5,423 nucleotides of DNA. Origin: Methanosarcinales archaeon (GTDB lineage: Archaea; Halobacteriota; Syntropharchaeia; Alkanophagales; Methanospirareceae). The stretch is from the NCBI GenBank assembly GCA_030621945.1, contig JAUXGS010000080.1:1-5423 (forward strand), given 5' to 3'. Under the pieces are notes generated by a model that saw only the letters and a program-made list of their open reading frames with translations, ran no database searches and was not told where the DNA came from. Of the stretch, positions 1 through 5,380 are shown piece after piece; positions within the stretch are counted from its first letter, which is position 1; each line of letters begins with the position of its first letter. The position numbers and the translations under genes were made by a program.

Positions 1-326
1 AATCCCGGTTCTCCGGTGTCGACGTTCGTTGGCGTTGTCTCCACCACAACCTCGTGCTCCACCTCTTTTATTACATCCAGAGTCGTCATATCTTCCGGCT
101 TTTCCCAGTTCTTATCCCCGGTCTTGTGCTTCAGCATCTCCGCTTCATTCAGTCCATCCTCATCTATAAAAATACCATTCAAGTCGGCTATACAGACGAT
201 TTTTATATTCAAGCCGTATTTTCGCGCTATCTCCTCTCGCTTCCGCCTTATCACTTCTGCTACGCCGGCTCCTACGTATCCAAATCCGACTATCGAAATT
301 CTTACCGTTTTTGTGTTCGTCTTCAT
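1..326 (-). CDS. hom: Homoserine dehydrogenase, N-terminal part (runs off the window)
   Basis: This enzyme reduces aspartate semialdehyde to homoserine with NAD(P)H, the branch step toward threonine and methionine. Only the first 108 residues are inside the window; the 3' end lies beyond base 1. The Rossmann nucleotide-binding loop is GFGYVGAG at residues 14-21, the second strand ends IADLNG around 46-51, and VETTPTNVDTGEPG at 95-108 matches the conserved TPTN..TGEPG block of archaeal homoserine dehydrogenases. Position 17 is Tyr where many family members have Thr. The start is set at 326 because a GGTGAT ribosome-binding motif ends six bases before it; an ATG at 332 in the same frame abuts that motif and would be too close. 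It follows the ACT-domain gene by 34 bases on the same strand and is probably cotranscribed with it. No C-terminal ACT domain can be assessed. Confidence 0.93.
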   Translation of the reverse strand, partial: MKTNTKTVRISIVGFGYVGAGVAEVIRRKREEIARKYGLNIKIVCIADLNGIFIDEDGLNEAEMLKHKTGDKNWEKPEDMTTLDVIKEVEHEVVVETTPTNVDTGEPG

Positions 327-332
327 TCTCAT

Positions 333-342
333 ATCACCCCTC
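333..342 (-). promoter_or_regulatory. Shine-Dalgarno site of hom
   Basis: The minus strand reads GAGGGGTGAT, whose GGTGAT end is a perfect complement to the archaeal 16S rRNA 3' end. It sits directly against the ATG at 332 but six bases from the ATG at 326, so it supports 326 as the hom start. Confidence 0.7.
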
Positions 343-360
343 GCATTCCTACCTCCAAAA

Positions 361-852
361 TCAAATGGGCGAGATAACCAGAATGCCCTTCTTCTTCCCC
401 GTCCGCTCTAAGATATTCAACGCTTCTTTCAGTTCTTTTTTACCTACTGCACTGAGCGTAACCGAAGCAGAGGATTCCTCATCCACGCCGGGCATGGAAA
501 GAGAAAGCTCCACCACTTCCGCAAATCCCGTGCTGTCTATACTATCTATCGTTTCCCTTATATCTGAATGCACAATATGCCCTATGAGCAAAACAACCAT
601 GGACTCCTTCAGACGCTCCTTCCCTATTCTTACCACGCTCACTCCTCGCTCCTTTAACTGTTCTATTAATCTATCCAATCTCCTTTCCTCTATATCAACT
701 ACCAGTTGAACTGGTATTCGCCCAGCAGGCGTCTTTTTATCCCTCTGATGCAAAACGCTGAGGATATTCCCTCCATAATCTGATACCGGCTTCAATGCGA
801 GCACTAACTGGCCAGGAATGTCTTGTAGTTCGATGTCCATGGATATTTTCAT
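361..852 (-). CDS. ACT-domain protein, predicted allosteric regulator of homoserine dehydrogenase
   Basis: A 163-residue cytosolic protein with no catalytic motif. Residues 3-77 form a typical ACT domain: a first strand followed by DIPGQL at 11-16, a helix, then YGGNI at 26-30 and the expected beta-alpha-beta-beta-alpha-beta pattern. Residues 84-163 look like a second, more diverged ACT-like unit ending in the strand GILVISPI. ACT domains bind amino acids and control metabolic enzymes. The length, layout and position directly upstream of hom match the archaeal family (COG2061) described as a predicted regulator of homoserine dehydrogenase; that role is inferred from family and neighbourhood, and the ligand (threonine or methionine would be logical) is not visible in the sequence. 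The start at 852 is backed by GAGGTGG seven bases upstream; the in-frame ATG at 840 is less well placed. Confidence 0.88.
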   Translation of the reverse strand: MKISMDIELQDIPGQLVLALKPVSDYGGNILSVLHQRDKKTPAGRIPVQLVVDIEERRLDRLIEQLKERGVSVVRIGKERLKESMVVLLIGHIVHSDIRETIDSIDSTGFAEVVELSLSMPGVDEESSASVTLSAVGKKELKEALNILERTGKKKGILVISPI

Positions 853-859
853 GACGATG

Positions 860-866
860 CCACCTC
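860..866 (-). promoter_or_regulatory. Shine-Dalgarno site of the ACT-domain gene
   Basis: GAGGTGG on the minus strand, seven bases before the ATG at 852. It fixes that start over the downstream ATG at 840. Confidence 0.65.
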
Positions 867-894
867 TGTCTATGGTAATGATAAGAAAAGGAGA

Positions 895-902
895 ATATAA
901 AA
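895..902 (-). promoter_or_regulatory. TATA box for the ACT-hom unit
   Basis: The minus strand reads TTTTATAT, close to the archaeal TATA consensus, beginning three bases after the metG stop codon. A transcript starting about 25 bases downstream (near 872) would have a 20-base leader holding the ribosome-binding site at 860-866, a consistent layout. It suggests ACT-hom can be transcribed apart from metG. The start point is inferred from standard archaeal spacing. Confidence 0.55.
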
Positions 903-904
903 TA

Positions 905-2533
905 TCACAATTCCACCTTCTCGAACAATCTACCCGGCTCTTTTAACACTACGCCACTCTTTATTGGCACCAGTAGCTCATCAAGCTTCACAGTATGCAC
1001 ATCAGTTTCCATGCCAAGCTGCTGCCACGCCTCTTCCATCTTAGCCGGCATCACAGCCTCCAGTAGGATACAAATCGCTTTTATCAGTTGGAGCACGTTC
1101 TTTATTATCGCCCCACACCGTTCTTTACCTTGATCGCCCTGTTTTATCAAGTGCCACGGCTCTTCTCGTTGAAAATAGCTGTTCCCAAAGTCCGCAAGCT
1201 TCATCACCGCATCAACGAGCTTCTTGAATTCATAATCTTCCACCGCGCTTATCACTTCCTCCTTCGTCTTCTTTATCGCTTCAGATACCTCTTCTTCTAT
1301 ATCGCCATCGGGAACTACGCCGAAATTTTTAGATGCAAATGATAGAACACGATAGACGAGGTTTCCAAAAATCGCCACCAACTCTTTGTTCACACGCATG
1401 GCGAAGGACTCCCAGGAGAAATCCAACTCCTTCGTGTGGCTTGATTGTGTCACTAAATAATACCGTAGCGTATCAGGATGGAATCGTTCTAAAAACTCGG
1501 TTACCCAGACCACGTCCCCCCGGCTCTTTGAGAACTTCTTTCCATCTATTTTTAGCATACCAGAAGCAACAACAGCAGCAGGCAGCGAATAACCCGCGCC
1601 CTTGAGCATTGCAGGCCAGAATATGCAGTGATGGTAGATAATGTCCGTGCCGATGAAATGCACAATGGTGGCTTTATCATCCTTCCAAAACCTTCTCCAC
1701 GCATTATCATCTCCGCTCCTTACTGCGAGTAACTCTTCTGTAAATGCTATGTAGCCTATAGGGGCGTCAACCCAGACGTAAACAACCAGATCCTCTCTTC
1801 CAGGGAATTTCACACCCCATTCCAGATTCCTCGTTATACACCAATCCCTCAATTCTTTCTTCACCCATTCCTTCGCATAGTTCCGGGCATTCAGCGTGCC
1901 GCCCAGTGTATCTAAATAGTCGAGTAGGAAATCGGTAAAGGACGACAGTTTGAAGAAGAAATGCTCCTGATCCTTGAACTCCGCTTCATTTCCACATATC
2001 TTGCATCTCGGGTCTATTATCTCCCCTGGCTCAAGATGCTTACCACAGCCCTGGTCACATTCATCGCCTCGTGCACTTTCACCGCAGTACGGGCACGTTC
2101 CCTCCACATAGCGATCAGGTAAAAATCGCCCGCAGGTCGTGCAAAACGCCTGTTTTATTTCCCCCTTATAAACATGCCCATTTTCTATCAACTTCGTTAC
2201 TATGTCTTCTGTCCTTCTATGATTGGTTTCGGAATCTGTCTGCCCGTAATAGTCAAAATCCACATGGAGCTCTTTGAAAACCTGCTTGAAATGCGTATGA
2301 TACTTCGCAATGACCTCTCCAGGCGTAACGCCTTGCGCTTCTGCACTCAGCACAATCGGCGTTCCATGAGTATCAGAACCGCTTACAAACGTGACATCGT
2401 AGCCCATCTTCCGGAACATTCGCACGTATATGTCGGCGGGGACGTACGTCCTGAGGTGCCCTATATGACACTCGCCGTTAACGTAAGGCAATGCAGAAGT
2501 TACCAAGACGGGCTTCTCAATAGGGATCTTCAT
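905..2533 (-). CDS. metG: Methionyl-tRNA synthetase
   Basis: Charges initiator and elongator tRNA-Met with methionine in the cytosol. The 542-residue class I enzyme shows HIGH at 23-26, the catalytic SGSDTHGTP stretch at 51-59, a double zinc knuckle with Cys pairs at 131/134, 147/150, 159/163 and 177/180, WVDAPIGY at 254-261, and KFSKS at 333-337 (the KMSKS loop, with Phe as in many archaeal enzymes). The helical anticodon-binding domain follows to about 515. The protein then ends without the EMAPII-like tRNA-binding domain found at the C terminus of many bacterial and some archaeal MetRSs. The ATG at 2533 is chosen because the conserved sequence begins directly after it. The frame extends upstream to a TTG at 2569, but those 12 hydrophobic residues are atypical and have no ribosome-binding site. 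No clear Shine-Dalgarno precedes 2533 either. The gene lies 51 bases after the TIM-barrel gene. Confidence 0.97.
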   Translation of the reverse strand: MKIPIEKPVLVTSALPYVNGECHIGHLRTYVPADIYVRMFRKMGYDVTFVSGSDTHGTPIVLSAEAQGVTPGEVIAKYHTHFKQVFKELHVDFDYYGQTDSETNHRRTEDIVTKLIENGHVYKGEIKQAFCTTCGRFLPDRYVEGTCPYCGESARGDECDQGCGKHLEPGEIIDPRCKICGNEAEFKDQEHFFFKLSSFTDFLLDYLDTLGGTLNARNYAKEWVKKELRDWCITRNLEWGVKFPGREDLVVYVWVDAPIGYIAFTEELLAVRSGDDNAWRRFWKDDKATIVHFIGTDIIYHHCIFWPAMLKGAGYSLPAAVVASGMLKIDGKKFSKSRGDVVWVTEFLERFHPDTLRYYLVTQSSHTKELDFSWESFAMRVNKELVAIFGNLVYRVLSFASKNFGVVPDGDIEEEVSEAIKKTKEEVISAVEDYEFKKLVDAVMKLADFGNSYFQREEPWHLIKQGDQGKERCGAIIKNVLQLIKAICILLEAVMPAKMEEAWQQLGMETDVHTVKLDELLVPIKSGVVLKEPGRLFEKVEL

Positions 2534-2582
2534 TTTTGTTACGATTGCCAGCAATAGCTGCAATACCAAGATAGGGGATTGG

Positions 2583-2590
2583 AATTATAA
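2583..2590 (-). promoter_or_regulatory. Possible TATA box for metG
   Basis: TTATAATT on the minus strand, overlapping the stop codon of the TIM-barrel gene. Transcription starting about 25 bases downstream, near 2560, would give a leader of about 27 bases before the metG ATG at 2533. The match is moderate, and readthrough from the gene upstream is an alternative. Confidence 0.35.
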
Positions 2591-3379
2591 TACTTTTTTG
2601 ATAAACTCCAAACTTGCTATTCCGCCATCCAATGCATACAGTTCCAGCACTATGATTCCCTCATAGCCGTTATTATTGATTCCATTTAACACCTTCTTCC
2701 AATCCAGGTTACCTTCGCCCAGTGGCAAATGAAGGTCATCCGCCCCAAAGTTATCGCTCGCATGCATGTGTATTATCTTCACATCCTCTGCCTTCGCCGT
2801 GATGCCTAAGAACTCGTCCAATTTTTTAGTTGTATTCGCATGCGCTACATCAATGCACACCCCAAGATTATCCATGTTCACACCGCGCACGAGTTGAATA
2901 AGTTCATCGGGATACCTGCCCATTAACATATTCGCAGACGTTAAATTCTCCACCGCTATTCGCAATCCGCGGTCAGCAGCAAATTCACAGAGCGTAGTTA
3001 GACCAGCTACCGCCTTCTGAACAGCCGTATCTGGCATCTGCACGGACAATGGCGAGAAAAAGCCGGGATGCACAACGCATATATCATCAATGAATTCGTA
3101 GGTGTTCTCTATACTCTCTTTTGTCTGCCGTATACTCTCCTCCCACATCCGCTCGTTTACACTCGCTATATTAATATCCGAGAGGGGTGCGTGCAATGAA
3201 AGGACAAGATTCGTTGTCTCGTGTACCTCCCTCACCCTCTTTTTAAATTCACCTTCCACTTTTTGCAGTCCTTCGTCTACTATCTCCCAGCCCTGAAAAC
3301 CAGCGTCTTCTACTCTATACATCCAGTCCAGAGGGTTGCTGCTTGCATCTACCGATGAGAAGCTTATTTTCGCGTTCAT
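2585..3379 (-). CDS. TIM-barrel metalloenzyme, sugar phosphate isomerase/epimerase (AP endonuclease family 2) superfamily
   Basis: A 264-residue soluble protein of the xylose isomerase-like TIM-barrel superfamily, which includes sugar isomerases/epimerases and endonuclease IV. The strand-end metal ligands can be followed in order: His63 (LHAPL), His104 (VVHPG), Glu144 (VENL), Asp177 and His180 (IDVAH), His204 (IHMHASDN), Asp215 and His217 (DLHLPLGEG) and Glu246 (LELY). This parallels the nine-ligand trinuclear zinc set known from endonuclease IV, so the active site looks intact. The substrate is not evident: archaeal relatives are usually annotated only as sugar phosphate isomerase/epimerase-like. 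The ATG at 3379 starts at the first barrel strand (KISFSSVD) with no good ribosome-binding site, and a hairpin-forming A/T tract lies immediately upstream. It follows mobB by 61 bases and precedes metG by 51. The family call is firm; the activity is unknown. Confidence 0.85.
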   Translation of the reverse strand: MNAKISFSSVDASSNPLDWMYRVEDAGFQGWEIVDEGLQKVEGEFKKRVREVHETTNLVLSLHAPLSDINIASVNERMWEESIRQTKESIENTYEFIDDICVVHPGFFSPLSVQMPDTAVQKAVAGLTTLCEFAADRGLRIAVENLTSANMLMGRYPDELIQLVRGVNMDNLGVCIDVAHANTTKKLDEFLGITAKAEDVKIIHMHASDNFGADDLHLPLGEGNLDWKKVLNGINNNGYEGIIVLELYALDGGIASLEFIKKVL

Positions 3380-3380
3380 G

Positions 3381-3415
3381 GCACTTTTTCTTTTTACAAA
3401 AAAGAAAACCTGTGC
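3381..3415. repeat. Inverted repeat in the mobB/TIM-barrel gap
   Basis: Bases 3386-3395 (TTTTCTTTTT) pair perfectly with 3399-3408 around a three-base loop. After a small internal loop, GCAC at 3381-3384 pairs with GTGC at 3412-3415. In the leftward transcript this hairpin would end one base before the TIM-barrel ATG, where it could mask translation initiation or, as part of the preceding message, act in 3'-end formation. The stem is mostly A-U, so its stability is modest. Confidence 0.5.
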
Positions 3416-3426
3416 TAAAAGAAAAA
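3398..3426 (-). terminator. Possible T-tract terminator after mobB
   Basis: The minus strand carries two pyrimidine tracts, TTTTTCTTTT at 3426-3417 and TTTTCTTTTTT at 3408-3398, beginning 15 bases after the mobB stop. Archaeal intrinsic termination relies on oligo-T tracts, so partial termination here is plausible. If so, the TIM-barrel gene needs readthrough or its own promoter, and I see no convincing TATA box for it in the gap. Confidence 0.35.
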
Positions 3427-3440
3427 CCTTGTTTCTTTAG

Positions 3441-3917
3441 TCAAGCTTTCTTTCTAAGAAAGTTTGTTTTGTAATCGTCTAAAGAAAGAATAATTTGAAC
3501 TATCTCTTTTATCATTTCTTCCCTCATCTTGGAATATTCTCCAAAATCTACGCGCATTAGTATGTTACTGACTTCTTGATGTGAAAAGTCGTTCAGGGTT
3601 ATCTTAGGTAAGTCGCTGCTCTTAAAGCCCTCAACAAGCACGAAATCAACGCCTGAAGTCGCCATTTCCGCTATCAAGTCAGGCAAACTTCTATATCCGC
3701 AAATTTTTATCGTCTTCTCCGCCGAAGCGCCGATAACAACTTCAGCTCCAGCGGTAAAGAAACGGTCTGTATCTCTTGCGATGGGCACATCCAAATCCAA
3801 CTCATGTGCGTGTTTTATGCATCCAACGTTACCGTATTCCTTCAGATACGCAATCAAATGCTCGATAAGAGCCGTTTTCCCTGACTTCTTCTTCCCCACT
3901 ATAGCCACCACTTTCAT
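3441..3917 (-). CDS. mobB: Molybdopterin-guanine dinucleotide biosynthesis protein B (MobB)
   Basis: A 158-residue P-loop GTP-binding protein that assists guanylylation of molybdopterin to the dinucleotide cofactor used by molybdenum and tungsten enzymes. Methanogens need this cofactor for formylmethanofuran dehydrogenase and, where present, formate dehydrogenase. The Walker A loop is GKKKSGKT at 8-15 after the strand KVVAIV. The family blocks IKHAHELDLD (34-43), DTDRFFTAGA (49-58) and VDFVLVEGFK (90-99) follow in order. The length is normal for a stand-alone MobB, with no MobA or MoeA fusion. The last ten or so residues are encoded in an A/T-tract region and are Lys/Arg-rich. The ATG at 3917 has GGGAGG eight bases upstream. 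It is divergent from atpH and first in the leftward block; no other cofactor-synthesis gene is in the window. Confidence 0.92.
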   Translation of the reverse strand: MKVVAIVGKKKSGKTALIEHLIAYLKEYGNVGCIKHAHELDLDVPIARDTDRFFTAGAEVVIGASAEKTIKICGYRSLPDLIAEMATSGVDFVLVEGFKSSDLPKITLNDFSHQEVSNILMRVDFGEYSKMREEMIKEIVQIILSLDDYKTNFLRKKA

Positions 3918-3925
3918 ACGGTATT

Positions 3926-3931
3926 CCTCCC
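3926..3931 (-). promoter_or_regulatory. Shine-Dalgarno site of mobB
   Basis: GGGAGG on the minus strand, eight bases before the ATG at 3917; a clear purine-rich ribosome-binding site supporting this start. Confidence 0.65.
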
Positions 3932-3944
3932 TTCTCTCTTAAGA

Positions 3945-3952
3945 GTTATAAA
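3945..3952 (-). promoter_or_regulatory. Possible TATA box for mobB
   Basis: TTTATAAC on the minus strand is the best TATA-like sequence facing mobB. Standard spacing would start the transcript near 3922-3926, cutting off the ribosome-binding site at 3926-3931, so either the real start is a little further upstream or another element is used. Confidence 0.3.
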
Positions 3953-3962
3953 GCGCAACGAT

Positions 3963-3988
3963 AATGGCTGCAAATTTTTCATGCCATT
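3963..3988. repeat. Inverted repeat AATGGC-N14-GCCATT
   Basis: AATGGC at 3963-3968 and its reverse complement GCCATT at 3983-3988, with half-site centres 20 bases apart (about two helical turns). This is the geometry of a dimeric regulator's operator. It lies between the mobB and atpH promoters. Short arms in A/T-rich DNA can arise by chance. Confidence 0.35.
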
Positions 3989-3990
3989 CT

Positions 3991-4013
3991 TGACATTAAC
4001 GGTGACATTAACG
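3991..4013. repeat. Tandem direct repeat TGACATTAACG, period 12
   Basis: TGACATTAACG occurs at 3991-4001 and again at 4003-4013, identical over 11 bases. The second copy ends seven bases before the atpH TATA box, just outside the BRE position. This placement suits a binding site for an activator or repressor of the ATP synthase operon. The repeat is seen directly; its function is inferred. Confidence 0.55.
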
Positions 4014-4020
4014 ATGGAGA

Positions 4021-4028
4021 TTTATAAA
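4021..4028 (+). promoter_or_regulatory. TATA box of the ATP synthase operon
   Basis: TTTATAAA preceded by the purine-rich GGAGA (BRE position). Transcription about 25 bases downstream would start near 4050 and give a leader of about 20 bases holding the ribosome-binding sequence GAAGGA at 4061-4066, four bases before the atpH ATG. This is the strongest promoter candidate in the window. Confidence 0.65.
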
Positions 4029-4070
4029 AGAGCTATCTATAATAAAGACAACCGATTATAGAAGGATACG

Positions 4071-4388
4071 ATGGCAGTAGAAGCACTTAAGATTATAAGA
4101 GAGGGAGAGGAAGGAGGAAGGAAGCTACTTGAAGAGGCGAAAGCAAGCGTTGCGAACATCCTGAACGAGGCGGAGCAAGAAGTAAAGAGGCTAAAAGAGA
4201 TGGCACGTGAAGATGAAAAGAGCATTGCTTCTGAAATTTCCGCTAAGTATATACAGGAAGGCAAGAAGGAAGCTGCAGCGATAATGAAAACTGCTGACAC
4301 TGAAGTGGAGAAGCTGAAAGCAGTCGCGGAATCTAATCTTGACAGTACCGTAGACGTCGTGTTAGAAAAGATTTTGGGCGTGAGGTGA
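4071..4388 (+). CDS. atpH: A-type ATP synthase subunit H (peripheral stalk)
   Basis: A 105-residue, highly charged, almost wholly helical protein rich in Glu, Lys and Ala with coiled-coil spacing (for example around residues 8-50 and 60-95). In archaeal A-type ATP synthases, subunit H pairs with E in a coiled coil to form the peripheral stalks that hold the catalytic head against the membrane motor. Length, composition, first position in the operon and the directly following atpE gene identify it, since sequence motifs in this family are weak. The end, TVDVVLEKILGVR, resembles the short C-terminal helix typical of H. Its stop codon lies inside the ribosome-binding site of atpE. In methanogen operons of known order, H is followed by I and K; here it is followed directly by E. 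Confidence 0.85.
   Translation: MAVEALKIIREGEEGGRKLLEEAKASVANILNEAEQEVKRLKEMAREDEKSIASEISAKYIQEGKKEAAAIMKTADTEVEKLKAVAESNLDSTVDVVLEKILGVR
4382..4388 (+). promoter_or_regulatory. Shine-Dalgarno site of atpE, overlapping the atpH stop
   Basis: GAGGTGA, a near-perfect archaeal ribosome-binding motif, lies six bases before the atpE ATG. Its last three bases are the atpH stop codon, suggesting that ribosomes finishing atpH help start atpE. Confidence 0.7.
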
Positions 4389-4394
4389 GAGTGC

Positions 4395-5051
4395 ATGGGC
4401 GCGAGAGAGATAGTGGATAAGATACGAGGTGAAGCAAATGAAGAGAGCGAGAAGATAATCCGCGAAGCAAAGGATAAAGCAAAGAAGCAGCTTGAAGCAG
4501 CGAAAAAAGAGATCGAAGAAGAAAAGAAGCGGTTTGTTGAGGCGGAGGAACGAAAAGGCATTGAAGAGAAGGAACGAATTATTAGGGCTGCGCGGCAAAA
4601 AGCGAGAAAGCTCCGATGGACGGTAGAGGAGGAGATGATAGGAAAGGCGTTAGAGGCTGCACGGAAGCGAATAAAGGACGTTAAAAGCGAAGGATTCAAA
4701 GGTAACTCGTATCCGAACTTCTTGGCTGGCTTGATAAAGGATAGCACAATTAGTATAGCTGCTGGGAGTAGCGCAGGTGTGGAAGTGGAAGTAATACTCA
4801 GCGAGGAAGATGCGGCTGCATCCTACATAGACCAAGCAATGCTAAAAAACTTGACCGATGAAATAAGCAACGATAGCGGTGTAAATGTACGGTTATCACT
4901 ATCTGATGAACGGATGAAGTCGGCAGGAGGAGTCATTGTAAGGCGAAAAGATGGTGAAATAGAGGTGAATAATACGATTGAGCAGCGAATGGCACGATTA
5001 TCTACCGGTTTACGAGAAGATATAATGAAAACATTATTCACGGGAACATGA
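4395..5051 (+). CDS. atpE: A-type ATP synthase subunit E (peripheral stalk)
   Basis: A 218-residue subunit that pairs with H in the peripheral stalk and binds the top of the A/B catalytic head through its C-terminal domain. Residues 5-95 are a long charged helix (many Glu, Lys, Arg and Ala) expected to form the coiled coil. Residues 105-218 are the mixed alpha/beta head-binding domain. Its signature is visible as GGVIVRRKDGEIEVNNT at 178-194 followed by Arg198, matching the conserved GG...DG.I.V.NT...R pattern of E subunits. The length is within the usual range, a little long. The start at 4395 has a strong ribosome-binding site. Its end overlaps the atpF start by four bases (ATGA), typical of translational coupling that keeps subunit ratios balanced. 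Confidence 0.93.
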   Translation: MGAREIVDKIRGEANEESEKIIREAKDKAKKQLEAAKKEIEEEKKRFVEAEERKGIEEKERIIRAARQKARKLRWTVEEEMIGKALEAARKRIKDVKSEGFKGNSYPNFLAGLIKDSTISIAAGSSAGVEVEVILSEEDAAASYIDQAMLKNLTDEISNDSGVNVRLSLSDERMKSAGGVIVRRKDGEIEVNNTIEQRMARLSTGLREDIMKTLFTGT

Positions 5052-5380
5052 TCGCAGTTGCGGTAATTGGAGACCCGGACACTGCTGCAGGTTTCAGGCT
5101 TGCAGGTATAAGGGACGTGTATGAGTACAGCTTAGAGGAAGGAGAGGATATTGCCCGTGTGTTAGATAAGGTGGCAAAAGAGGAAGTTGCCATCATCCTC
5201 ATAAACGAAAGATTTGCCGCCGAGACACGGACAAGAGAGAAGATACGGGAGATAAACGAGAAGAAAAAGGGCGTATCACCTGTTATCCTTGAAATACCGG
5301 GCAAGAAAGGTCCGATGGAGAAGGAGATTGACGAGATAAGTCTGTTAATCCGGCGTGCAGTGGGAGTTGCTGTTAAGTGA
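5048..5380 (+). CDS. atpF: A-type ATP synthase subunit F (central stalk)
   Basis: A 110-residue subunit of the central rotor stalk, where F binds D and helps couple rotation to catalysis in the A/B head. The N-terminal half carries the family signature VIGDPDTAAGFRLAGI at residues 6-21, followed by alternating strands and helices (a Rossmann-like fold). The strand PVILEIPGKKGP at about 78-89 and the C-terminal helix ending IRRAVGVAVK also match the family. It starts within the last codons of atpE (ATGA overlap), with only a weak purine stretch (GGGAA) upstream, so coupled translation is likely. The usual neighbour C, between E and F in methanogens, is missing, and no atpA start appears in the 43 bases that remain. 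Confidence 0.93.
   Translation: MIAVAVIGDPDTAAGFRLAGIRDVYEYSLEEGEDIARVLDKVAKEEVAIILINERFAAETRTREKIREINEKKKGVSPVILEIPGKKGPMEKEIDEISLLIRRAVGVAVK

Noticed and set aside
16..411. Plus-strand open frames opposite hom and the ACT gene
   Set aside because: Low-complexity Ser/Phe/Pro products antisense to a recognisable homoserine dehydrogenase; no ribosome-binding site.
2544..2555. Small palindrome ATTGCCAGCAAT in the metG leader
   Set aside because: Only five-base arms with a two-base centre; easily a chance occurrence, and nothing around it supports a site.
2174..2557. Plus-strand open frame of 127 codons opposite the metG 5' half
   Set aside because: It mirrors the conserved HIGH-containing region of MetRS and shows no domain of its own.
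2534..2569. Longer metG starting at TTG (2569)
   Set aside because: It adds 12 hydrophobic residues not expected in the family, uses a rare start codon and has no ribosome-binding site; the conserved N terminus begins at the ATG at 2533.
3381..3490. Possible CRISPR or other regular repeat array in the tract-rich region
   Set aside because: The tracts vary in length and orientation with no constant repeat or spacer unit; this is A/T-rich low-complexity sequence with pairing potential.
4037..4747. Long minus-strand open frame (236 codons) opposite atpH and atpE
   Set aside because: Its Ser/Phe/Ala-rich product is the antisense image of Glu/Lys-rich coiled-coil codons; it covers two well-supported genes and has no family features.
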